From the NCBI GenBank assembly GCA_035573715.1, contig DATLZZ010000003.1, positions 124,001-188,000 on the forward strand: a stretch of DNA of 64,000 bases. The letters are read 5' to 3'. Made by a program: the position numbers and the translations under genes. This document shows positions 1-7,998 of the stretch, in pieces (positions within the stretch are counted from its first letter, which is position 1; every line of letters begins with the position of its first letter). This stretch comes from JACPRL01 sp035573715 (lineage in GTDB: Bacteria > Acidobacteriota > Terriglobia > Acidiferrales > 2-02-FULL-67-57). The notes under the pieces are model-generated. The model made no database searches, was not told the DNA's origin, and saw only the letters and a list, made by a program, of their open reading frames with translations.

Positions 1-887
1 CGGTCTTTTTGAGCTCAGCGGGGTCGCGCGCCGCCCCCAGCGGCGGCTGCTTCAGCAGCAGGATCTGCCGCACCCGCACCTGCTCGGGCACGAAGTACTC
101 GCTGCGGTGGCCGTCGTAGTAGGCCTGAAGCTCGCGCGGGCTCACCTGCACGCGGCTGGCCAGCACCGCCTCGCTCACCCACACGGTGCGCGCCGCGCGC
201 CGCTCGGGGATGACATAGCGGTCTTTGTTCTTCTCGAAGTACTCCCGCAGCTCGGTTTCGCTCGGCTGCAAGCGCCGCGCGTGCTCATCGGGGCTGAACA
301 CCGCGTAGTCAATCTGCACCTGCTCGCGCTGCTGGCGGTAGGCCCGGTCGATGTCGGCAGGGCTCACGACCACGCCGCTGGTGACCCAGGCCACCAGCCG
401 CGCCGTCTTGGTGCGCCGCCGCACCATGTTCTCGAATTCCGGCACGGTCATGCCGAATTCCGACTGCACCACGTTGCGGTAGCTCTCCGCGCCGATGAAC
501 TTCCCGTCCGGGTAGAGCCACTGCACCTGCTGGAGCTGTTGCGCCAGCACTTCCGGTGGCACTTCAAAGCCGAGCCGGTTGGCCTCGTATTCGATGACCT
601 TCTCTTCGATCAAATCCTTCATTGCCTGTTCCAGGATCAGGTTGCGGAACAGGTCGTTCTGGCCGCCGAACTGCTCGGAGCGACGACGATACTCCCGCTG
701 CACGTCTTCTTCGGTGACGATCTCCCTGTCTATGCGCGCCAGTACGTCGGGACGGTCGTAGAAGTCGGTCCGCCCGCCGCCCAGGCCCGGCACCAGCGTC
801 ACCACCATCATCAGGCCCACAAGCCCGACGACAACGTAGAGCAGCACCTTGATTACGGACTTGCGCTGTCGGAAGACTTTCAGCATT
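1..887 (-). CDS. PpiD/SurA-like peptidyl-prolyl isomerase, partial (3' end beyond window)
   Basis: The frame is open from an ATG at 887 down to base 1 with no stop, so about 295 N-terminal residues are present. It begins MLKVFRQRKSVIK, then has one membrane segment (about residues 14-32, LLYVVVGLVGLMMVV), followed by a helical SurA_N-type chaperone region with ARIDREIVTEEDVQ and a long charged helical stretch. That layout is typical of PpiD-type folding factors anchored in the inner membrane, where a parvulin (rotamase) domain follows. The parvulin domain would begin near the truncation (EQVRVRQILLLK looks like its first strand). It is read divergently from the FecR-domain gene. The family call is good; whether a complete catalytic domain follows cannot be seen. 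Confidence 0.8.
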
Positions 888-940
888 GGTTCGGTTCGCC
901 TGCCTGCTTATCGCAGCCGAGTCAGAGCCGCAAACCGTTC

Positions 941-969
941 ATTATAGGGGAAGCTGCGAGGGTGCACAA
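941..969 (-). promoter_or_regulatory. Candidate sigma70-type promoter for the PpiD-like gene
   Basis: On the minus strand a perfect TATAAT lies at 946-941, with a weak -35 (TTGTGC) at 969-964 and a 17-base spacer. Transcription would start near 934, about 47 bases before the ATG at 887. The -10 match is exact but the -35 is poor, so this is only a candidate. Confidence 0.4.
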
Positions 970-1080
970 GGCGGCCCGACTAGGACTTCCGGGCGATTGA
1001 ACCCGCTGCAACATTGTGCTAGTGTCGCTCGATGGGCACGGAGCCACCGCTCCGCAGAGAAGCCGGAATTTCTGAACTCT

Positions 1081-2337
1081 ATGGTCGAGAAGCCGTTTCG
1101 AAAGCGCCTAGAGATTGACCACTACGCCATCGTGCGCTACCGCACGCTGGTGCTGCTGGGTGTGCTCGGGCTGGTCATCGCCATCACCGTGCTGATTCTG
1201 CTGCGTCCGCCCTGGCTGGTGCGGGCGTGGAATTCGGTGTTCAGCGGCGACGATACGCCGGTCGCCGCGCAGGCGACTTCCCAAGCCAAGTTCATCAACC
1301 TGGACGGCAGCGTCAAGGTAAAGAAGCGCAACTCGGCTCACTGGGTCGAGGCCGACCTGCGCACGCCGCTCGAAGCCGGCGACAGCGTCCAGACCGGCCC
1401 CACCGGCTACGCCCGCATCATCTTTGTCGACGGCACCACCTACGTGGTGAAGCCCGATACGCTCATCGTGGTCGAGGCCAACGACCAATTCCACAATCGC
1501 TCGACCCGCGTCGGGGTTCAGGTGAGCACCGGCGCGGTCGACCTGACTACCGGCAGCTGGGAGGTGGCTACTTCGACTTCGGAAGTCCGCTTCGAGAACG
1601 CCGTGGCCCGCATGCGCCAGAATACCCGCGCTGCTGTGCGGCAGAACCCGGAATCCAACATCCACGAAATCACGGTGAACGAAGGCGGCGCCCAGCTGCG
1701 CAGAGGCAAGGAGAGCATCGAGATCGGCCCGTATGAACGCGCCAGCTTCCGCCGGCCCGACGAAAGCCTGCGCACCGAAAAAGTTCTGGCGCCGCCTGCG
1801 CTGGTGCGGCCCCGCAACCTCGAGCCCATCATCAGCGCCAATCCGACCCGGGAAGTCATCCGCTTCGAGTGGACGCCCGTGCCGCGCGCCCGCAGCTATC
1901 GCCTGCGCATTTCCACTTCGCCCTTGTTCGCCAACCCGGTGGTCGATCGCGCCCTTTCCGAAACCAGCTTCAGCGCCCGCGGCTTCGAGCCGGCGGACTA
2001 CTACTGGACCGTACGCGCGCTGGATGAGCGCAACCAGGAGTCCGCCGAGGGCGAGCCCAACCGCTTTACCCTCTCGGCCCAGCCGGCCGCCGAGCAATTG
2101 CTGCTGAAGATTGAAAGCATCGTCCAGCACGGCCGCGTGATTGAGGTGCGGGGCCGCACCGAGCCCGGGGCCAGCGTCACCATCAACGCCGAGCCAGTCG
2201 CTTCGGTGAAGCCCGACGGCAGCTTCGTTCACTTCACCCGGCCGCTGGACGAGCCCGGGGTCCACACTATTACCGTTGTGGCGCAGAACCGCCGCGGCGA
2301 CGTGGTCACCCGCACGCAACGGGTTTATGTGAAATAA
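1081..2337 (+). CDS. FecR-domain membrane-anchored protein
   Basis: A 418-residue protein from the ATG at 1081; the reading frame extends upstream to 886, but that part has no protein-like character. A short basic N-terminus is followed by one membrane segment (about residues 21-40, LVLLGVLGLVIAITVLILL). The extracytoplasmic part opens with a FecR-like domain (GSVKVKKRNSAHWVEA, LEAGDSVQTGPTGYARIIF, DGTTYVVKPDTLIVV). A fibronectin/Ig-like segment follows (IRFEWTPVPRARSYRLRIS), then a C-terminal beta domain (VIEVRGRTEPGASVTI). FecR domains occur in signalling and in envelope scaffold proteins. No ECF sigma factor is nearby, so a structural envelope role next to the mre operon is more likely than FecR-type signalling; that is inference. 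Confidence 0.75.
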   Translation: MVEKPFRKRLEIDHYAIVRYRTLVLLGVLGLVIAITVLILLRPPWLVRAWNSVFSGDDTPVAAQATSQAKFINLDGSVKVKKRNSAHWVEADLRTPLEAGDSVQTGPTGYARIIFVDGTTYVVKPDTLIVVEANDQFHNRSTRVGVQVSTGAVDLTTGSWEVATSTSEVRFENAVARMRQNTRAAVRQNPESNIHEITVNEGGAQLRRGKESIEIGPYERASFRRPDESLRTEKVLAPPALVRPRNLEPIISANPTREVIRFEWTPVPRARSYRLRISTSPLFANPVVDRALSETSFSARGFEPADYYWTVRALDERNQESAEGEPNRFTLSAQPAAEQLLLKIESIVQHGRVIEVRGRTEPGASVTINAEPVASVKPDGSFVHFTRPLDEPGVHTITVVAQNRRGDVVTRTQRVYVK

Positions 2338-2353
2338 TCGTTCTGGGGGACGC

Positions 2354-3397
2354 TTGATCAGTCAAACGACAATGAACTTCCGCTCGCTCTTCAGCGTGTT
2401 TTCGTCCGACCTGGCCATTGACCTGGGCACGGCCAACACGCTGGTCTTCGCCAACAACCGCGGCATCGTGGTCAACGAACCGTCCATCGTCGCCCTCAAC
2501 AAGAACAACGGCGAGATTGTGGCCGTGGGCAAGGAAGCCAAGGACATGCTCGGCCGCACCCCGGCGAACATCGTTGCCATCAAGCCGATGAAGAACGGGG
2601 TTATCGCCGACTTCAAAGTCACCGAGCGGATGCTGAACTACTTCATCCAGAAGGCGCACAACCGCAAGCTGCTCGTGCACCCGCGCATCGTCATCGGGGT
2701 GCCGAGCGAAATCACACCGGTGGAGAAGCGCGCCGTGCAGGACTCGGCCTACCGCGCCAAGGCCAGCGAGGTCTACCTGGTCGAGCAGGCCATGGCGGCG
2801 GCGATCGGCGCCGGGCTGCCGATTGACGAAGCCTGCGGCAACATGGTGGTCGACATCGGCGGCGGCACCACGGAAATCGCCGTCATCTCGCTGAGCGGTA
2901 TCGTTTTCTCCAGTTCCATCCGCGTGGCCGGCAACGAGATGGACGAAGCCATCATGCACTACCTCAAGCGCAAGCATAACCTGCTCATCGGCGAGCGCAC
3001 CGCCGAGCAGATCAAGCAGGCGGTGGGCTCCGCCTACCCCGTCGAAAAGCCGCTGACCATGGAGATCAAGGGCCGCGACCTCATCGCCGGCATCCCCAAG
3101 ACGCTGACTATCAACGACGGCGAAATCCGCGAAGCGCTCTCCGAGTGCGTCTCCACCATCATCAACGCCATCCGCGTGGCGCTGGAGCGCACTCCGCCCG
3201 AACTCTCCGCCGACATCTCCGACCGCGGCATCGTGCTCACCGGCGGCGGCGCGCTGCTCAAGAACCTCGATAAGCGCATCTCGGAGGAAACGGGTCTTCC
3301 GGTCTCGCTGGCCGACGACCCACTGGGCTGTGTGGCGCTGGGCGCCGGCAAGATGCTCAGCGACTTCGCCCTGCTCCGCCGCATCACCATCGAGTGA
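2354..3397 (+). CDS. mreB: Rod-shape determining actin homolog MreB
   Basis: A 347-residue actin-fold ATPase that polymerises under the membrane and directs lateral wall synthesis. Clear nucleotide-binding motifs are DLGTANTLVF near the N-terminus, DIGGGTTEIAV (phosphate 2) and GIVLTGGGALLKNLD (adenosine loop). Length matches the family (about 340-350). The TTG at 2354 has a GGGGGA three bases upstream; an in-frame ATG at 2372 (MNFRSLFSVFSSDLAIDLG) fits homologs better but lacks a ribosome site, so the start is ambiguous by six residues. It is first in a same-strand mreB-mreC-mreD-mrdA-rodA series, the classic elongasome order. Confidence 0.97.
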   Translation: MISQTTMNFRSLFSVFSSDLAIDLGTANTLVFANNRGIVVNEPSIVALNKNNGEIVAVGKEAKDMLGRTPANIVAIKPMKNGVIADFKVTERMLNYFIQKAHNRKLLVHPRIVIGVPSEITPVEKRAVQDSAYRAKASEVYLVEQAMAAAIGAGLPIDEACGNMVVDIGGGTTEIAVISLSGIVFSSSIRVAGNEMDEAIMHYLKRKHNLLIGERTAEQIKQAVGSAYPVEKPLTMEIKGRDLIAGIPKTLTINDGEIREALSECVSTIINAIRVALERTPPELSADISDRGIVLTGGGALLKNLDKRISEETGLPVSLADDPLGCVALGAGKMLSDFALLRRITIE

Positions 3398-3401
3398 GTC
3401 C

Positions 3402-4268
3402 ATGAATCACGTCTGGGAGACGCCGCGCCACCTCAGCCTGCTGGTGGCCGTGCTGCTCGCCCAGCTTTTCCTGCTCGCCTACCAGATCAAGACCGACAAC
3501 AACGTCCGCCTGCTGCGCCGCTGGACCGTGGCCGTCATCAGCCCGGTCGAGCGCGGCTTCAACTCCGTGTGGGACGGCGGCGCCTTTCTCATCCAGAACT
3601 ACATCGCTCTGTACAACGCCCGCCGGGAAAACGAGCGCCTCCGCGCCGAGCTCGACCAAGCCCGCCTCCGCCTGCAAAGCGTCGAAGCCCGCGCCGCCGA
3701 AGCCGATGAGCTCGCGGCTCTGCTTCAGTTCCGCCAGTCCTACCCGGACGCGCCGCTAGTCGCCGCCGAAGTTATCGCCGCCAACCCGGCTTCAGCCACG
3801 CGCACCGTCCTTATTGACCGCGGGCGCGACTCCGGCCTTCGCGTCAACATGCCTGTGCTCACCCCCGACGGCGTGGTAGGCAAAGTGGTTGAAGTCTTTG
3901 ACAGCACCGCTCAGGTTCTTCTGATTTCTGACCGCAAGAGCGGTGTCGGCGTCGAGCTCGCCGACTCCGAAGTCAAAGGCGTGCTCAAAGGCACCGGCAG
4001 TTCGCTTTGCCGGCTGGAGTACATCCCCCACGAAGAAACCGTGGCGGTCGGAACGCAGCTCGTCACCTCCGGCCAGGACCAGCTCTTCCCCAAGGGCCTT
4101 CCCGTCGGGCAGGTTCTCTCCGTGCGCCCGGGCGAGTTCTTCCAGGAAATCGTCATCCAGCCGGCCGCCTCTCTGACCCGCCTCGAGCAGGTCCTCGTCC
4201 TTGCCGGTCCGCCCGAAACGCTGACCACCGCAAAGAAAACCTCCGGAGGCGAGCCTCCTGAGCGCTGA
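3402..4268 (+). CDS. mreC: Rod shape-determining protein MreC
   Basis: A 288-residue protein from the ATG at 3402, four bases after the mreB stop; the frame is open upstream only within mreB. It has an N-terminal membrane anchor (LSLLVAVLLAQLFLLAYQI), then a coiled coil rich in Glu, Arg and Leu (RRENERLRAELDQARLRLQ), then the two-barrel beta domain characteristic of MreC (VIAANPASATRTVLIDRG, VGKVVEVFDSTAQVLLISD). MreC scaffolds the elongasome in the periplasm, linking MreB to PBP2 and RodA, both of which are encoded downstream here. Confidence 0.95.
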   Translation: MNHVWETPRHLSLLVAVLLAQLFLLAYQIKTDNNVRLLRRWTVAVISPVERGFNSVWDGGAFLIQNYIALYNARRENERLRAELDQARLRLQSVEARAAEADELAALLQFRQSYPDAPLVAAEVIAANPASATRTVLIDRGRDSGLRVNMPVLTPDGVVGKVVEVFDSTAQVLLISDRKSGVGVELADSEVKGVLKGTGSSLCRLEYIPHEETVAVGTQLVTSGQDQLFPKGLPVGQVLSVRPGEFFQEIVIQPAASLTRLEQVLVLAGPPETLTTAKKTSGGEPPER

Positions 4269-4271
4269 CCA

Positions 4272-4811
4272 TTGTCTACTCGCGTCCTAATGGCACTGAA
4301 GGCAGAAGCGCGGCTGGAGGTCTACCGATTCCACCCGTTCGTACTGGTCGGGTCGGTTGTCGTCGCCATCTTCCTGCAAACCTCTCTGCCGCTCTACCTG
4401 CCGTTCATTCCTTTTCTCGCTCTTCTAGACCTTCCCTTAATCCTGGTCATCTATTTCGGCTTCAGCCGCCGCAATCCGGCCACCGGCCTGCTGCTGGGAC
4501 TGGCCATCGGAATTCTGCAGGACGCCCTCAGCTACCACCCCATCGGGCTCTACGGCATGGCCAAGACACTGGTCGGCTACGGCGCCTCCTCGCTTTCCAG
4601 CCGCATTGACACCGAACCGCGCCCGGCTCGCCTGCTGCTGGTCTTCGGCTTCTACTTCATTCACCAGTGGGCCTACGCGCTCATCCAGCGCTTGCTGCTT
4701 GACCAGCCGGCTGACTTTTTCACCTTGCCGGTGCTGGAAGGGGCGCTTGTAAACTCGCTTCTCAGTGTGCTAGTTTTTCCGCTGCTGGATCGATTCCGTC
4801 AGTCTACCTGA
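4272..4811 (+). CDS. mreD: Rod shape-determining protein MreD
   Basis: A 179-residue, very hydrophobic protein with about five membrane helices and the MreD-type signature region PATGLLLGLAIGILQDALSY. The TTG at 4272 is three bases after the mreC stop; an ATG at 4290 (MALKAEARLEVYRFHPF) is an alternative six residues in. Position between mreC and the PBP2 gene is diagnostic, because MreD sequences diverge strongly. It is the integral membrane partner of MreC. Confidence 0.92.
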   Translation: MSTRVLMALKAEARLEVYRFHPFVLVGSVVVAIFLQTSLPLYLPFIPFLALLDLPLILVIYFGFSRRNPATGLLLGLAIGILQDALSYHPIGLYGMAKTLVGYGASSLSSRIDTEPRPARLLLVFGFYFIHQWAYALIQRLLLDQPADFFTLPVLEGALVNSLLSVLVFPLLDRFRQST

Positions 4812-4819
4812 GCCCGGGA

Positions 4820-6700
4820 ATGAACCTGCACAACGAATCCCGCATTCCCGCCTGGCGGATCACTGTGCTGCGCTCCTTCAGTGTGGTTCTGTTGCTCCTG
4901 CTGCTTATCGCGTTCTGGCAGTTGCAGGTGGTCAAGTCGGATTACTACTCCAACTTGGCAGAGCGCAACCGCATCCGCACCCTGCCGCTGATGGCGCCCC
5001 GCGGGCTCATCCTTGATCGCGACGGCCGCCCGCTGGTCGACCACTATCCTTCCACTAGCGTCATTCTCGTCCGCGAGCACATGAAGGACATTGAGGATTC
5101 ACTCCCCGTCATCGCTCGAGGGCTCGAACTCGATCCGGCCTGGCTCGCCGAGTATCTGGAAAAGTACCGCGACGCCCCGCCCTACCAGCCCATCGTTCTG
5201 GAGGACGAAGCCACCATCGCCGACATCGCTTTCGTGGAAGCGCACCGCACCGACATGCCGGAGCTGGAGCTCATCCAGATGTATCGCCGCCGCTACCCGC
5301 CCGACGGCCTCGGCGCTCACCTGTTCGGCTACGTGGGCGAGGCCACAAAGACCGAGATTGAGGCGGCAAACCTGCCGCTGGGCGCCATTGTCGGGAAGCT
5401 GGGGCTGGAGCGCTCCTACGATGCGGTGCTACGCGGCGAAGACGGCGAGCGGCGCGTGATTGTCGACAGCCGCGGCAAAGAAGTCGCCAAGCTCGACGAC
5501 AAGCGCCCCACCGCCGGCCACAAGATTCGCCTCACTCTGGATTCCGATGTTCAGTTCGCCGCCGAGCAGGCTATGCAGGGCCGCCAGGGTGCCGTGGTCG
5601 CTCTCGACCCGCGCACCGGCGACATCCTCGCCTTTCTCAGCCGCCCTGCCTACGATCCCAACGTTTTCGCCATTCGCGTCCGGCCCGACCAGTGGCGCGC
5701 CTTGACCCAGGACCCAGCCAAACCGCTGCTCAACCGCGTCACCCAGGCTCAGCTTGCCCCCGGCTCAGTCTTCAAGATCATCATGGCCGCCGCCGCCCTG
5801 GAAGAGAACCTCATTGATCCCAACACCTTCACCGTCTTTTGTCCCGGCTACGCCAACCACTACGGCCGCACCTTCCGCTGCTGGCAGCCGCAGGGCCACG
5901 GCACGGTGAACCTTCACTCCGCCCTGGTCCACTCTTGCGACGTCTTCTTCTACCAGGTCGGCCGCCGCCTCGGCATCGAGCGCATCGCCCGCTATTCCAA
6001 GCAATACGGCCTCGGCAGTCCCACCGGCATCGGGTTTCCCGATGAAAAAGGCGGTCTGGTGCCCTCGCCCGAGTGGAAGCAGCGCACGCAGAAGCAGCCG
6101 TGGTACGACGGGGAGACCATCAGCGTCGCCGTCGGCCAGGGGCCGGTGCTCGTGACCCCCCTGCAATTGGCCTATGCCGTGGGCGGCATCGCCTCCGGCG
6201 GCAACTTCGCCCGCCCGCGTCTGGTCCTGGACCCGCAGGAACCGGCCATCCTCAAACAGGTTCCCTTGCGCCCGGAGACCGTGGCGCTCGTGACTGACGC
6301 CCTCTGGGGTGTGGTGAACGAAGGCGGCACCGGCGCGGCGGCGCAAATCGAGGGCGTTGATGTCGCCGGGAAAACCGGGACCGCCCAGCTCGTCGGGTAC
6401 GACACCGTCCGGCGCGTCGGCCGCGTCGGCCGGCACCTGACCGACAATGCCTGGTTCGTGGGCTTCGCCCCGCGCCGCAATCCGGAGATTGTTGTCGCGG
6501 TTCTGCTGGAGCACGGCGAGCACGGCGCGTTGGCGGCGCCGGTGGCCCGCGAGGTCATCCGGGCCTACTTCGAAAAGAAACAGCGCGGCCCCGGCGCCCC
6601 GCTCTCGGAAGCTGCGCGGTTGTCCAAGGCCAGTATGGACGCGAAAGAAGCGCAGGCTTCGGAACGCCGCGCAAACGCCGCCGCGGAGGAACAGCGATGA
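4820..6700 (+). CDS. mrdA: Penicillin-binding protein 2 (elongasome transpeptidase)
   Basis: A 626-residue class B PBP that crosslinks lateral-wall peptidoglycan. An N-terminal membrane helix (about residues 15-35) precedes the pedestal domain (MAPRGLILDRDGRPLVDHYP). The transpeptidase domain has the catalytic SxxK (PGSVFKIIMAAA), the second motif SCD in HSCDVFFYQVG (PBP2s usually have S-S-D) and the KTGTAQ box. The C-terminus adds a charged, Ala-rich tail of about 45 residues ending in EEQR that is probably disordered. Its last codons overlap the rodA start (ATGA at 6697), so the two are translationally coupled. Confidence 0.96.
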   Translation: MNLHNESRIPAWRITVLRSFSVVLLLLLLIAFWQLQVVKSDYYSNLAERNRIRTLPLMAPRGLILDRDGRPLVDHYPSTSVILVREHMKDIEDSLPVIARGLELDPAWLAEYLEKYRDAPPYQPIVLEDEATIADIAFVEAHRTDMPELELIQMYRRRYPPDGLGAHLFGYVGEATKTEIEAANLPLGAIVGKLGLERSYDAVLRGEDGERRVIVDSRGKEVAKLDDKRPTAGHKIRLTLDSDVQFAAEQAMQGRQGAVVALDPRTGDILAFLSRPAYDPNVFAIRVRPDQWRALTQDPAKPLLNRVTQAQLAPGSVFKIIMAAAALEENLIDPNTFTVFCPGYANHYGRTFRCWQPQGHGTVNLHSALVHSCDVFFYQVGRRLGIERIARYSKQYGLGSPTGIGFPDEKGGLVPSPEWKQRTQKQPWYDGETISVAVGQGPVLVTPLQLAYAVGGIASGGNFARPRLVLDPQEPAILKQVPLRPETVALVTDALWGVVNEGGTGAAAQIEGVDVAGKTGTAQLVGYDTVRRVGRVGRHLTDNAWFVGFAPRRNPEIVVAVLLEHGEHGALAAPVAREVIRAYFEKKQRGPGAPLSEAARLSKASMDAKEAQASERRANAAAEEQR

Positions 6701-7791
6701 GCGGCCGCGCGCGCTACCGCGAGTTCGACTGGTTCCTCTTCGGGCTCGTTCTGCTTATCTCCATTCTCGGCATCCTGGAAATCTACTCCACCACCCAGAA
6801 TCAGCCCCGCTTCGCCGGTATGTACCTCCGCCAGCTCGCCTGGGTCGGTATCGGTCTGGTGCTGATGTTCCTGGTGAGCCGCATCGATTACCACACCCTG
6901 CTCGACAACTCGCTTTGGATTTACATCGCCACGCTGGCCGGCCTGGTGGCCGTTTTCCTCTTCGGCACCGAGATCTTTGGCGCGCGGCGCTGGATAGTGG
7001 TGGGGGGGCTGACTTTTCAGGTGTCGGAGCTGGCCAAGTGGTCTATAATAATTGTGTTGGCCAAGTACGTGGGCGATGTTCGGGGCGAGACTCTCGCCCT
7101 GCGCCACTTGGCCACAGTAGCCATTCTGGCGGGCGTGCCGGTCGTGATGATTGCCGCTCAGCCGGACCTGGGGACGGCGTTGACGTTGGTCCCCGTGGCG
7201 GCGACGGGAGTTTTTTTGGGTGGGTTGCGCTGGAAGCATGCGCTGGCCCTGCTGATTCTGGGGCTGCTGCTGCTGCCGGCCGGGTGGTTTGCGCTGCGCG
7301 ACTATCAGCGCCAGCGCCTGGTGACTTTCGTCAACCCCGAGCACGGCCCTCGCGGACCCGGCTACCAGACGATGCAATCCAAGATTGCCGTCGGGTCGGG
7401 CGGGTTCTGGGGCAAGGGATTGGGAGAGGGCAGCCAGAACCAACTCGGGTTCATCCCCGTCCGCCACGCGGAGTTCATCTTCGCCGCCTACGCCGAGGAA
7501 CACGGATTTGCCGGCGTGCTGTTGGCGCTGAGCTTATACCTGATGTTGCTGTTGCGCTTGCTCAAGGTCATGGAGAGCGCCGCCGACCGGGCGGGCGCTC
7601 TATTGATCGGCGGTGTCTTCAGCTTGCTGGTGTTTCATTTGTTGGTGAACGTGGGCATGGTGATCGGCTATATGCCGGTCACCGGCATCCCGCTGCCGCT
7701 GATGAGTTACGGCGGCTCGGCCACGATCTCGACGTTTCTGATGCTGGGCTTGGTGATGACCGTGCGCATGCGCCGCTTCGTCAACCTCTAG
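6697..7791 (+). CDS. rodA: Peptidoglycan glycosyltransferase RodA (SEDS family)
   Basis: A 364-residue SEDS polymerase with about ten membrane helices that builds glycan strands with PBP2. SEDS signatures include FGARRWIVVGGLTFQVSELAK, the QPDLGTALT loop, GFIPVRHAEFIFAAYAEEHG and the C-terminal VTGIPLPLMSYGGSA. The start overlaps the mrdA stop by four bases. It closes the rod-shape operon. Confidence 0.96.
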   Translation: MSGRARYREFDWFLFGLVLLISILGILEIYSTTQNQPRFAGMYLRQLAWVGIGLVLMFLVSRIDYHTLLDNSLWIYIATLAGLVAVFLFGTEIFGARRWIVVGGLTFQVSELAKWSIIIVLAKYVGDVRGETLALRHLATVAILAGVPVVMIAAQPDLGTALTLVPVAATGVFLGGLRWKHALALLILGLLLLPAGWFALRDYQRQRLVTFVNPEHGPRGPGYQTMQSKIAVGSGGFWGKGLGEGSQNQLGFIPVRHAEFIFAAYAEEHGFAGVLLALSLYLMLLLRLLKVMESAADRAGALLIGGVFSLLVFHLLVNVGMVIGYMPVTGIPLPLMSYGGSATISTFLMLGLVMTVRMRRFVNL

Positions 7792-7998
7792 CCCGCGACG
7801 GCCCGCTTCTTCTGAGGGCCTCCCCGAATCGTCGGGGGAAACGTTCCGCTCGGGCGGAGCGCGCAGAAGAGATTGACTAAAAACAGGCCGCGGCCCCGAG
7901 TCGCCGCCGCCGGAACGAGACAATGAATCTACGCGGGCAACCGAACCTGCCGGCCCTAAGGCCGCTCTCCGGTTTCTTCTGCCCGCCGAGGTGTTTCC

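Noticed and set aside
7811..7842. A CCCCGA/TCGGGG hairpin after rodA as an intrinsic terminator
   Set aside because: A 6-bp stem is present but there is no T tract; it could equally be a decayed REP hairpin, so it is not listed.
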